In this document: piece after piece, positions 20,862 through 33,581 of the stretch
Layout: every line of letters begins with the position of its first letter
Position numbering within the stretch: position 1 is the first letter of the stretch
Assembly (NCBI GenBank): GCA_014871385.1
Contig: CM026433.1
Coordinates: 13,962,023 to 14,026,022 of the forward strand
Source of the DNA: Ceratodon purpureus
Lineage: Eukaryota; Streptophyta; Bryopsida; Pseudoditrichales; Ditrichaceae
Direction of reading: 5' to 3'
DNA: 64,000 bases
The notes under the pieces: generated by a model
What the model was told of the DNA's origin: nothing
Seen by the model: the letters and a program-made list of their open reading frames with translations, nothing else
Database searches by the model: none
Position numbers and translations under genes: made by a program

Positions 20862-23800
20862 TTACTCCCACTCTGAATTTTCCGACATAGATGTCGAAGT
20901 CATGTCTTCAGAAGAACCACTACCGCCTGCCGAGCTTGAAGAGTTCGCATCGTCGGTGGAATCTTCAATTGATGTCCTCTGCCTCACCCTCCTCGTCCGT
21001 ACAGGTGCTGTAGCTGTTTCTCTGCGTATGTTAGGACGGGATTCACAGTCGAACTCATCGCCGTGCACTCTTTCCCGTATATGTGTAGAATTATTCTCAC
21101 CGGCTGAATTTACATCTTCCTCCGCGACTCTTTCTCCTTGAATACCATCGGCCATCCCCCTGCCACGCCTTCCCCTCGGACCACCTCTACCTGTACCTCG
21201 GCCACCGTCTCTTCCTCTTCTGCCGACGGGCCCTGTCCTAGGGGGTTCCAAAATAATGTTCTCTCCTGTTCTGGCTTCAGGCACGTCCTGCTCTCCGACT
21301 TCCAGATCTGGCCTCAAGCCCTCGAAGTCATCATCCCGTCCCATTTGGAATAGCTCTGTCTCTCCTTCAGAATAGGTATCTGGTATAACACGCTTCCCCC
21401 GAACCTCTTTTCGCAGGACGACTTTCCACCCTGGAAAGTCCTTAGCGTTCGAGTAAAATACTTGCTCACAATGCATGGGGAACGCAAAACAATCTTTACA
21501 GACTCTTCTATATCTACGTTCATAGTTTGCTAAAGTAAAGCCCCACTTGTCTTTCTTTATCGTTGCGTTTTCACCCCTGTAGTTTGCTTTCACGAAATCA
21601 CAAACTAACACAACTAGGCAATGTCGTCTGTAGTTCAGCTCCAGAATTTCCTCAATATGACCTACATATTCCACATCAGCAGTAACGTGATTTCCATCGC
21701 GAACGCTGTTTCGACACACCTGCTTGTACGTAGCTGCAACTCCACTGTCGCTTGTTTTTAAATGATTCTCCGAACTGAGAACCCGATAGTGGTTCCCAAA
21801 AGCGTACATGCTTTTGTATGCGGTTGCCGTTGGCAGTGGACCCCTAGCCGTGTCCACTACCTTCGGATCCACATGCACATTTGCACGCTGCTCGTGCCTA
21901 ACTTCTTCCTGTACCCACTTCGCAAAAACTGGTAGTGCATTCAATTCTGCCGGAAACGCGAATCTACTTCTTCTACCTCTCCGCCGCTGGATTCTTCGAT
22001 ATTCCTCTCTTTCCTGCTCCCTCCTCAAAAATGCCTCATCATACCTCCTGAAATTAAGTTGATTACAGATTAGATCACTGTTCACATACATTTAAAGCGC
22101 TATTACTCAATCTGGTTTACTTACTGACTATACTGAAAATGCCTGGACGCATATTACAGCCACTATTCGACACAGATCGCAGGGTCTAACATATCAATAA
22201 CAGCATGCCTAACCCATTGTGAAGAGTCCGATGTCACTGTTCTAGAACTTTGTTCTCTGGTTTCGATTAACTGAACGAGCAATGCAAATTTAATAACTAG
22301 TGTCACCGAGTTAATTTAAATTTCGATCCCAATTATCCTCTATCAAAAGCATACTAACTGAAATTTGGGAGGAACATACGTACTTCCGGTAATCTTCCAT
22401 GTGCTCTGTGTTTTCTAAAACAAACCCATGCACGAGTTCCAGAAATTCAGGTGACATTACTCGATCTCTTCTGGTCCCTTCCAAAATCTCATCGTACATG
22501 GCCGGCTCCTCCTTATCATCCCACGCACGCTTCGTTGTTGGTGTATACTGTGAGAGGTATTCATTGAGGAATCCTATTGACTCTTCCCGCAAATATCCAT
22601 TCGCCATACTCCCTTCAGGTCGAGCCTTATTCTTAACAAAACCTTTCAAGCCCTTCATGTATCTTTCAAATGGATACATCCATCGATTATGGACTGGTCC
22701 ACATATGAAAAGTTCTTCAACCAGGTGTATGGGAAGATGCATCATGATCACAAAGATTGAAGGAGGGAGTTCTTTCTCCAGAGAGCAGATTGTCTCCGCA
22801 ACATCTTCAATCATTGACAGCTTCTCATTCCTATCTACAACTTTGGAGCAAATTTTTCGAAATAATCTACTCACCCGCATCACAACTCCAACAACAGCTG
22901 AATTACCGACAGTTCGCAAGCAAAGAGGAATGACTTGTTGTAATAGGACATGAAAGTCGTGAGTTTTGAGCCCCCTCAGTTTACCTTGTAAAATCCTCTG
23001 TCTCAAGGGACCTACGTAATTCGTGGGGAACTTTAAATCACTCAACGTCTGCAAGAACTCTAGTTGTTCAGACTTGGTCAAAACGTACGCAGCATCAGGC
23101 TTGAAATAAGTCTGGCCATCCGGGTTGCGACGTAGATGTAGGTGGTTACGGATACCCCGCACCCGCATGTCTTCCCTCGATCTGGCGTCGTCCGTCTCTC
23201 CAAACAGAGTCCGTAACAAATTTTCACAAATGTTTTTTTCGCAGTGCATAGCGTCCAGGGTATGCCTTATAGGGAGCACCTAAATCAGAAACCAAAAAAT
23301 AAACTTAGTTTGGATAATTCAAGTACAACATCTGTTATTACGCAGTACATAATAACCAAGAAAAAAGCGTAGTACCAAAAGCATTACGATTGAACAGCAC
23401 TATGAATTCGCAGCGACGGAATATTACCGACATGTAAAGAGCGAGGCGATTGCTACTACAGAAGCTCAGACAAACTGGGATAATTCGACCACGGCACAAC
23501 ACTCATAAATCCCACAATCAAAGCCATTATACAAGATGGTAGTCATGCAAACAGCCGCATGATATACTAATATAATATACCCCTCAACCAACCGCCATGC
23601 TTGGGAAGAGTGCGCTGAGATTCAGGATACATAAATTAGAATAACACTCTGATCACCTGATCGAAAAGTAGAATCTTATCACCTTATCGAAAAGTATATT
23701 CCGATCACATGATCGAAATGTTTCCCAGAAATTAAATTGACATAGAGCACCTATAAATCTTCACTACCAGATTACCGAGCAGCAATAGAGTCACAGATTT

Positions 23801-26075
23801 CTCTCACAACTCTCACTTAACGCCTGTTACTATCTCCACTATTCAAAGAATAATACTAATAATCGAGCTTCTAGATTAAAAACATGCCTGACCAGTGTGT
23901 TAGAGAGAAACTTTTTGTAAGTAATTCTAAAGTCACTGTACCATGTGGAAATTCAGTCAGAGAAGGTACGGCATACAGTTTAAGGTGACGCGAAAACAAC
24001 AACGTACATGTGTTATCGTTCCAACTTCTTCATACTGACTGGTAGAGGGTAACGTTCACACACAGTATATTCCGTGACTACCTATATGGACCTAGACAAT
24101 GATATACAGAGTGTGTCAAGCCACTTACATAACTGACTTCACTCATCGAATTCCATGAAGCACATAAAACAATACGGGAACAGTTACTGCCATTCTCAAG
24201 TTGCTGAGAGCAAATAGGCATAAACCACTAAATGTAGTATCTAAATGAGGAGTGGCAAAAGTAATTACCTCCCAGTAAGGAAGCTGGTACAGAATGCTAA
24301 CCCTCTTCACACCTGTTTTCTTCACTGGATCGTGATTTGAATTCGGACGTCCTCCGAGGTGCAGAAATGATTCTCTCCACGCTCCACGTTGCCTAACTGA
24401 TAATCCGGATTGTCGAACAGGGGCGGCATCGTGGTTGGGTTCCCCATTAAATGCTGCTCGTGCGTACCTCCACCTATGATCATGCCTCAGCCACCTTCTA
24501 TGTCCCATGAACACCGTCTTCCTTGCCTGTTTCGAGTATTCAGCAAATGTCCCTTCCCCACAAATAGGGCAACCCGCATAACCTTTGCCAGATTGACCCG
24601 AGATTAATGTGTAGGCTGGGTAATCATGTATTGTCCAAATTAGCATTCCCCGTAATTTGAAAGAACGAGACGGACCCTCCGGCTCAGACATGTCAACTGC
24701 TGAAACTCCTTTCCAAAGTTTTTTTAATTCATGAACCAAAGGCTGTAAATATACGTCTATAGTGTCTTCTGACGGGGAGGATGGCCCGGGTATTATCATA
24801 CTAAGAGTTACAAAAAATCTTTTGGTCAGTAAATAGGGTGGAAGGTTGTATAAAACCATCATAACTGGCCAAACCGAGTGCCTGGAAGACTGCAGACTAT
24901 GCGGATTCACACCGTCAAGGGCAAGACCCAGTCTAATGTTCCGCTCCTTACCACTGAATGCGGGAAAATGTTCCTCTATAAACTCCCACTGTTCACTGTC
25001 TACAACTGAACGCATCTTATTATCTCTCGAATGATGAGTACTATGCCACCTTAAATGCTTCGCTATCTCTGGACAGCGGAACATTCGACGCACCCTTTTT
25101 ATAATGGAAAAATACCTCAGTACTCTAACTGGAACAGTTGTTGAACCTGAAATAAATCGTGACTTAAAGCACACTGGACATTCAGTCAACTCTGACTTCT
25201 CCTTCCAGTATAAGGTTTTACCGCACTCACAACAATGTATTGTTTCATGGGAAAGACCTAGTTTACTTATCATGGTCTTCATTTCATATGAGGATTTCGG
25301 GCATTTGTTTCCCACGGGTAGTACGTCTTGCTTTAGGAAAGTCAGGAATTCGTCAAGGCAATGATGACTCACCGAAAACAATGTACACAACGACATCAAG
25401 ACAACACTGAATTGTAACCTGGTAGTTCTGGATCCTGGGTATAGTGGCTCCACGGATTCTCGTAGAAGGTGCTCCATCAGCGGTGTCTGGTCATCTTCAT
25501 CTTCTTCTGAAGACAAATCGTCGAAATCTATCACTTCGTCGTCTGCCTCGGTGAATTGCCTATGGATTTCGTCCACTCTGGAGAAAAAATTCTCCGCCAT
25601 GTGGTTCAGATCTGTGTCCACGTTTGGTGGATCTTCTCCGAAATGATCCATATCCTCGGCGTCTACAAACTCCTCAGCTTCTCCATCAGCGGACACGTCC
25701 GTAGGAGGTGGTAAGTCCGCCTCTTGCGCCACTCCTCTTCTGTGAAAAGGATACATTGGATTCCTCTGCATTTGGAAAAATTCAAGAAAGTAAATGTACC
25801 ATAAAGAGATATACTATGGCATGCGTATGGTGACTCCACCGGATATTCATGCGTTGTTAAATACGATTTAATACAGAAGTGAGAAGACTTACGAGAAGCG
25901 GGTCTATTAACGTACGGTCTCGGCCATACTTTCGATGATGGATTTCAACTCTGTGCACAGAATGTGTTTTGAAACCATGGCACCTTTCGCAGCCGCAAGG
26001 GTACCGTGTGATTCCTTGACGAGCAGCCAAAGCCCTCTCAAAGTGGTAGGCCTCCCCCAATTCGGTTTCCGACAT
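20862..26075 (-). CDS. CACTA (EnSpm) transposase, tnp2 type
   Basis: Four minus-strand exons join in phase with GT-AG borders: 26,075-25,893, 25,765-24,269, 23,279-22,384 and 22,047-20,862. Together they give an uninterrupted protein of about 1253 aa from ATG to TAA. Exon 1 is the transposon-associated Cys/His segment (ITRYPCGCERCHGFKTHS). Exon 2 is the tnp2/Transposase_21 domain (DGVNPHSLQSSRHSVWPVM, AYTLISGQSGKGYAGCPIC). Exon 3 begins VLPIRHTLDAMHCEKNICEN and continues as DUF4218 (LPIHLVEELFICGPVHNRWM, YPFERYMKGLKGFVKNKARP). Exon 4 contains the DUF4216-like region (WGFTLANYERRY) and ends in an Arg/Gly-rich then acidic Ser-rich tail. Known role: excises and inserts CACTA elements by binding the subterminal repeats and ends. 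It is divergent from the Transposase_24-type gene and looks functional. Confidence 0.93.
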
Positions 26076-27913
26076 GTTTTTTTTTCAAATTATCACCCTG
26101 TTGGATCTGTGGACACAGTTTGCATCAATGATACACCTTCACGTGTAATTATTGACAGAGTGGACTGAAAACGACCAAATATTCACATGTACAGATACAC
26201 CTACAACCTAATCTCCCGTGGAAGTAAAATTAACCTTTCAGGAAGCAAGGAAACTATGGAATTTATAGCTACTTCGCTATAACGCAGAATACTATAAGTC
26301 ACTTCTTCCATATCTCCACGCTTGAAAAATTCCCTCTATCGTACCACAACTACGTATAAACAGAGTATACATCAAAAAATAAGTTGTTCCGAGTGTGCGG
26401 GGATGGGATACTCACGCTGTGTATCCGGAGAAAGTCAGACTCAGTGAACTCCAGTAACCGTAGTAAACGCCTGCTTCAGCTGAGTATGCCTACTCAATCC
26501 ACCTGATCAAAAAATTTCAAAAGCACGAACCACCGAGCGCAGAGATTGTGAGCAATGCGTTGTGACTACTGAAATGAATTCTAGATGCGTGATGACTCAT
26601 ACATTTAAAGTATGTTTCTTGAATACTACAATAAAAGAATTCTCAGAAAACAGGGCGTACAGCTCTGTCAATTAATTCTAATCGACACTCAGATGCAATC
26701 AGATTGTAACGGGAAAGTACGTGAAGCTTATGTAAACCCTACGGCAATGTGGTCTACGTCTCTAAGTTTGAGGTGACCCAGGGAAACCCACAAATGTGAC
26801 AATGATAAATTTTAATTAAAACACGCAATGAGTGATTTGGGTGACCAGTAACTTCTCCCTGGTTAGGGTTTGAAAAAGCAAAGGAATACCTTGGATACCT
26901 AGATGTTCTCTTCAATTCCATGCTCGTCACCAGACGTCCAATTGAAGCACACGATGACACGGAGTTCAAGTCCCGCAGGCAAGAGCAGCTCCACTCATCC
27001 TCCTTCACACAGTAGAACAGTTGAGGACTTCGGAGGTGTGAGAAGTTTATCCGAACACACAGAACAGTGTAGTACTTGCGCAAACCATGAGGAGACGTTG
27101 AAAACTAGAGTATGAAGGTTCCGAAGTACGCGCTGAGGAGGTATGAAACTATTGTGGAAAACGACAAACTCCTGCGGCAGCATACTGGAGTGACGAAGTG
27201 GCTGTAATTCTCCAACCCTCACTCCTCTTTGTTTTATGTGCCTTGAATGTAGTAATTCACAGTGGGGTGGTCCATCAAGGGTAGTCGTATTGCAAAATTC
27301 TAAATAAAGGAGTGTTCAGGAAGAGGAGGAGCTGGCCACAAAATGTAACCGCCTTTGAAATTTACAGCAGAACTTTCCCGTCTATGTAGCAAGTTCTCCG
27401 GCCATTCTAGCGTAAACTGCGATAGTGGAGGAGGTGGGTATTTGGCATTAGGACGTGGCTGAAATGTCTTTTATGAACGTGGCGCATGAGAAACTCCAAT
27501 GGAATGTTCTGGGTGGTTTTTAAATTGGATGAAACATTCGAGACTTAAATGGCGAGGCACAGAACCCGATGAATATACATCCCCTTAATAACGCTGTTGT
27601 CTCCACTATTCCGCTCTGCATGCCTCCTGTCAATTTAGGTAAGTAAGTATCACGTCTACGGCGGCGAGGGTTTGCTGGGGTTTCGGTGTAGCTCGTCTTT
27701 GTCAACCTCCTTCGCCCACAATTCATTTTCTTCGTTAACTATGTGTCAAATGCTTAGCTCTAACAGATTGACGGTGCTCTAGGCGCAGATACGTAGAACA
27801 TCGCAATGTGTACCATGGGGGATTAGAGTGTCGTGGTGAAGTTATGTTATCATGAACTTTTAGCTATCAGCATTGTATTAGCCACCTTACAATTATCTAG
27901 TTTTACAACACAG
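26076..27913. promoter_or_regulatory. Intergenic region between the two divergent CACTA genes
   Basis: Head-to-head spacer of about 1.8 kb, expected to carry both promoters and the unseen first exon or exons of the rightward gene. Short open frames at about 26,900-27,115 are not convincing exons. No clear TATA box was assigned. Confidence 0.4.
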
Positions 27914-30900
27914 GTATACGAAGCAGAATGAGAAGGTCCTGGAGGAGGCTAAGACAGCATTACTGACTGGGGAAATAAGGACTCCTTCGCCGGTTTCTTC
28001 GTGGTCTTCCGATGGTCTAGGTGGAGGCACGGGAGAGTTAAACACATGTAATGTAGTACACAGAAGATCAGATTGTAGCAGCGGTGAAGAGTACCAGCCT
28101 CGTCGAAGCGGCCGCGAGAGAGCTCACGGCCCTGTAGACAGCGAAGAGGACCTCCTGACCGAAAGTTCAGACAACGAGACTGACGAAGAATACGAAAGCA
28201 GCGTGGGGAAGGGGGGTTTCGAAGAAGACATCGAGGAGGAGGAGTTTGAGACAGCTGACGAGACCTCTGATACGGAAGGGAGCTGGGAGGTGGCAGACAC
28301 TAGCACCACATCGTCGTCCTCTTCGGAGGAGGACTTCTGTACAGTGAGTATCTCTTTGTGGTGCATGTGTCTTTCAGAAAATCAATTTTAACGAAATTCA
28401 GTGCTAAAGTTAGATGACAGAAAAAGAGTTTTTATTTTGGTTTATTCTGGACTTGGATATACAGTCCATACAGATCGAATAGCCTAATAAGATGTGACAG
28501 AATGTTGCTGAACTGTTTTACACTGTATATGCTTGTTCGAGGATGGGTACTTCGTGCCATTAGTGTTGCCTTCCTTACGTATAATGTATGTTCTGCTGAA
28601 CGTCTAAGTAGAGTTACAAATAGACTGATGTCGGACTGAAGTTACACTACTCGATTACCCGAACAACCGCGGAATTACATCCGAAGTTTTCTTAAAATGC
28701 GGTACTCAATATGAATATTCGAATACTTGTACTTCGTTATGTTTAGAGGATTGGCGATTTGCTCAACACTATTTGTCGACATTTCTGGCAATGGAATGGA
28801 ATTAAATTATTCAGTGGTAGAAGCATGTTATTGTGCTTGTTGTACTACTCAGAGCGCTATGGTTAATATTATTACAATGAACATTATACATGGATTTCGG
28901 GAAATTGATGGTCTGTGCAGAGAATGGGACCTCGTCCATCTTCAGAGAGGAGGAATGAGAAGTTTGTGCAGTGGAAGGAACCGCCTCCTGTACGTCGGGA
29001 GGAACAATCTTTCCATGTAGAGGCATCGTCTTCCAGGGGGAGACCGAGTAAGGCTAAATTAACCACTACTCATGCTGGAGGTGATGTTACTGGATCAAGC
29101 GCGAAGACCAACCCTGCAGTCCCCCCCGCTGCAGCAAGTGCAGTGGATTCAGGTGGCAGACGAGCACACGATTCTCTAGTCACAGAAGATGTACCCTCTG
29201 GACCTATTGCTCCAAAATTTCGGCCACCTCGACAGCACCCGAATACCAGGTCAACAGGACGTGGCACTGGTGTTAGTAATGAAGGCAACGAGCAAGGTGA
29301 GTTCAGAAGTATAACAGATGACCAAGTACTGCGTGTGACGCACAGCAAGCAAGCTGTTCGGGAGAATTATAAGTCTAAGTCAGGAAATGTAGACAGTGCA
29401 GCACCTCCGTCAACTGTGGCTCCATCACGAGGTAATGATAGGAAATTTTCTTTGAAATCGTGATGGCAATATATTTCAAATGTGGAATCGCATAAAATAT
29501 AATTTGGAAAATCAGCATGGACTGTAATAGTAAATTATTAATAATTTAAGAAGCAGTCGTGTCGTCCAGGACTCCTGTGTATGAAGTAGAATGTTTATAC
29601 GGAGTAGGGCACACGGCATAAGTACGGGCATCCGACGCCCTTTAACTGTTTTGCATGTTTTTAACATTTCGATGCATTTCATATTACAGGCCATAGTAAT
29701 CAAACAAAGGAGAAGGGGAGAACAGCACTAAAAAACCGCACTTCCGAAGAGGGAATCAACTCCATGACGCAAGAACTGCCAAGAACATCCCCGTATCCAA
29801 ATATCGCAGTAGTGCCCGTCGAGGTACCGCTTCCCTTCTGTGTCACCGTCTTACTATTGTGTCGCTGATCCGGCTATTATTGTGGACCGTTTGAATTAAG
29901 AATAATAGTTTTTTATACATTCAATGTAAATGTAGATCTCTGGGTAGGTAAGTTATAATATGATAAATAAATCTCTTGCTTTATTGTCATGCATATATAA
30001 TTATAACTGTCAGCATCCTGAATGATGGCCACGGTTTTAGTTAGAACATTTTAAACTAAATAAATTAATACTGTATAACACCCACGTGAATTACAGTTTC
30101 AAACGTTAAGTAACTAGACTCGCGGTGTCTCTGAGTATACATGTAAGTGTTAATACGTATTTTACGAAATCCATGTGGTTGTTAGTTCTACAGGAGTTTG
30201 CAATAATAATGTAACGTGAATCAGGAATCCTCAAGAGCCGTGGAGGACAATGTTAGTGAGAGACCAGCAGTTTCTCGCGGACATGTGTCTGAGGATCCCC
30301 CGACGTACACTTTCTATGATGAGGAAAGTGATCGTCTCAGTGGTGACAGCAGTGACTCCGAATATCAGGAAGAAGTTGAGGAAGGTAATAACTCCGGAGA
30401 TGATGCCCCCGATCATGTCGTTGACATGGTAGCGGAACGTTACGAGGACGAATCCGAAGCTCAGAAGAGAAAGGAGAGAAGACACGAAAAGCTGGTTCGA
30501 GACAGAGAAGGGGATAGGCGGCGACGAGAAGGATTACCAAGGAACTACTTGAAGGTCGACCAGTTCACAGGTAAACCTTACGGCGTTGGAGTGACTGATT
30601 GGCGGAAGGAGGTCATGCTACTGTCGCGGAAGTTGGACCCAGCCATCGGAGTTATCAACCAACAACCACGGGACGATATTTTGGAAATAGCGGAATGGAT
30701 ACAACACACGTGGGAGTACAGTCACCCCTTGAAATTCGAAATTGTGAAAGAGGTAATCGCGAGGGGTGTCTCACTTAGGCGGGCCAGCCTCTGGAAAAAA
30801 ATAAAAGCGAAGTCTCCAAAACCTGATGACATTTCGGACCGCACTTGGAGGTCGCTAAAGAGGGAGTTGGAAAATCCCGCGAACATCAAAAAATCTGTGG

Positions 30901-32490
30901 ATTGTAGCAAGGCCAATGCAAGCCGAGTGAATTTTGGGAGAACTGGACCCTCGGGAGAGATTGGTGTACGTGAAAGACTCAGGAAACGGTTCAGGAGATC
31001 ACCGGAACCACACGAAATTGATGCAGAGATGAGGCGGGACAAAGGTTATGGGGGCCGTCCATTGAAGAACAAAAAAGCAGAGAACCTCATGCATGGCCCT
31101 CATAGTGTACCACGACTGGAAGATGAAGTGGCACCTGTAATGGATGACCACGACAGACCGGATGGAGAGTCTACAGAAGGACGGGGTCAATGTCGCCCGC
31201 GAAGATTGGTGGAGTCGCAGACTTATGACGCAGGGAGACAGGAGAATTTGCCGGCGGATAACGTTCTGAATTCTGCTACTATCGGTCTAGAGCATATGAG
31301 TGAAGGACGGCTTCAGTCTGACCCCTTTGTGTTGAAGCTGTTAAAGCGGATTGCAGAACTAGAAAAACGGCAGGGCGTTGCCCAAGAAGAGGCTGCTTCG
31401 GTGACTGGACAGGGTCGTCCACCTGTAGCTGGCGGATGTGCACCAAGTAAAGGAGAAATGTCGAAGCAGGTCCAGGGGACAGAGGTACGACAAATAGCTT
31501 GGACATTGTCTTTCATCTCAAGTCTTGTTTATACGTACCTTGAGCAGTACATGGATTCCCAAATTGAAAAAACATGAAATATAATTATACACTTCAAGTT
31601 TGGAACTGCGGTCGTCGTTGTTCGAAAGCAAGAATTCTAAATGATATAAAGTATAGTGGAAGAAGTGAGCAACAGCTTTAATGTATCTCGTAAATTTTTT
31701 TATGCATGAAGACAGTTTGCCACCTTCACTTCTATTAATGACTAACAGTATCGACGTCGTTACACAGGATGAGTCCGAAGATGATAGGCCCGCCATTACA
31801 ATTACAAGGCTAAGACAAGTGAGATTATATTATACCCGTTTGCTACATTCATAAAATTTACCGATGCCATTTATGAGGGCATCGAACCAGCTAGGCATGT
31901 TTTTTTTAATATATTCAGAGAGTCTCAAAAAGAATTAATACAGTCTTAGCGTGGACTACACTTATTGATCATTACACAAAGTTATCCCATCTTTGTCCAC
32001 TGTCTCACTATTTCCTACTTGACTTGGTTGCGTCAGGGAAATGCCGGGGAGTCAAGCTCACATGCAGAAACGCCGCAAGACGAACAGGTGTGTGAGATTA
32101 GCAGTGCGTAAGAGAGATGGTTATGTAGCATTAGAGATCGAAGATGTGTTGATTGATACAACACTATACTGGAGAAGTAGACTTTAGAATTCATGTTGGA
32201 TCATTGTTACCAAGGAGGATAACGGAGACAACCAAATCTCTTTGTCGACAAAGGTTTGAGTCGAATGTCTGAAATGTGATGAGGGTATGCATTTGCGATC
32301 TAACTATTTGAATTCAGTTTCTGCAGTAGGGACTAATGTGCAATTAGATTTAACTAGACATTGAGGATTATGTTATTGTTAAGGATGCATGGAGTGTTTT
32401 TCGCAGCGTGTACAGTGTGAACCTTTACCTGGAAGCAGTCGACCAGTGATTAAACCAGCGCGTGCTAAGAAGAAGGCGAGAAGACACTGA
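27914..32490 (+). CDS. Second CACTA protein, Transposase_24 (Ptta/En/Spm) type, 5' end unresolved
   Basis: Seven exons join in phase: 27,914-28,343, 28,921-29,431, 29,690-29,823, 30,225-31,484, 31,768-31,818, 32,037-32,087 and 32,407-32,490 (TGA). The first seen is very acidic and Ser-rich; the second is Arg/Pro/Ser-rich. The large fourth exon carries the Transposase_24-like core: LPRNYLKVDQFTGKPYG, IAEWIQHTWEY, TWRSLKRELENPANIKKS, ASRVNFGRTGPSGEIGVRER. A short coiled-coil-like KLLKRIAELEKRQG follows. The last exon ends in a basic RAKKKARRH tail, a likely nuclear signal. In plant CACTA elements, this second protein is thought to help the transposase by binding subterminal repeats or countering methylation (family knowledge, as for En/Spm TnpA). 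Exon A starts mid-codon, so an upstream exon is missing from this model. Confidence 0.8.
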
Positions 32491-33369
32491 TAAGGGCCCA
32501 TTTCGAAGTAACTTAAATGTCCTATGCAGTCTGTAATGGATGCAGTTTTCAACTGTGAAAAACATTTAACAGAGGAGGTGCTATAAACCTTTCCATGCTG
32601 TGATTTTGAATGGGCAGGGGACATTCATTAGTTTTGTAGAACTCAGAGAGTCATTTACTGAACTGAACTAGGATGCGGCAGACATTAATCGGCTACTAAA
32701 TTAAAGACATATCAGGTGGATGGAACCGAATTTGGGCTACATATTTACAGCCCACAACCGTAATCCCGAAAACAGTGGAATATTATCAGCTTCGAATATT
32801 GTGATAGTGTGAACACAGCACACTAATAACGCTTTTTACAATATATATAATAGTTGGTAAATGCCGCATTATCCACGTATTGTCAATTTCATTGGTCATA
32901 TTCGGAACACGTCACTGAGATCAAAGAATTACTACTGGATGTGAAATTAGCCCGGAACATGAGATCAAAACACCTGTCAGAACCTCAGCGAGCGTTTATT
33001 AATTACCGGGAAACTGCGTAACTTAAAAATAACTCTAATTACTGTAAAGAAAGGAATGCGTTAAAAAAAATTCTTTTAAGGTGTAAGTTGTCTTTACGGG
33101 ATTAAAGAAGCTTCTGAGCACTTTACACTATCAACGTCGACGAGAAGTAAACTAAGACGGTAAACCAGAATGCTGACTTGGCTGCGAAAATCCAGAGTGG
33201 CAACCATCCAAGGGGACGAGGAATCCGACGTGTATTTCTGTCCGAGATGACAGTCTAATCTACAGAAACCTGTCAACTATGTGACCGAATCAAGGTACCC
33301 TAATTGACACCACAATTGACAAATTTCTATCAACATTCTGTCATTTAGGACACAGTATCCCTTGTAGTG
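32491..33369. other. CACTA right subterminal region
   Basis: AT-rich, without a supported gene. It ends in the right terminal inverted repeat CCTTGTAGTG. Confidence 0.5.
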
Positions 33370-33581
33370 ATGTCAGAGGATACGAGGTATATAGTGCACT
33401 TCTTCAAGATAGAATGTATTGAAATAGAATGCAATCAATGTGAACGACAAAGCCTTTAATATAATGAAAAAGTCAATACAGCTTCTGAATAGCTGACTTA
33501 GTACATGGTATATTACTAAAATCATTCACTACGTGACAAATGGCCATTGTGGAAATGGCAGTTCTAAAGTAGGAGGGCTAC

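Larger units (their letters stand above)
17952..33369. mobile_element. Intact autonomous CACTA/EnSpm element, 15.4 kb
   Basis: Left end CACTACAAGGATA (17,952), right end CCTTGTAGTG (to 33,369). The inverted ends stay similar inward (GTCC and ATGACAGA match with small gaps). The 3-bp target duplication ATG lies at 17,949-17,951 and 33,370-33,372. It contains a complete minus-strand tnp2-type transposase gene, a divergent plus-strand Transposase_24-type gene and a small ORF. No stops or frameshifts were seen in the main transposase, so it is a good candidate for a recently active element. It lies inside the MULE-like element. Confidence 0.9.
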
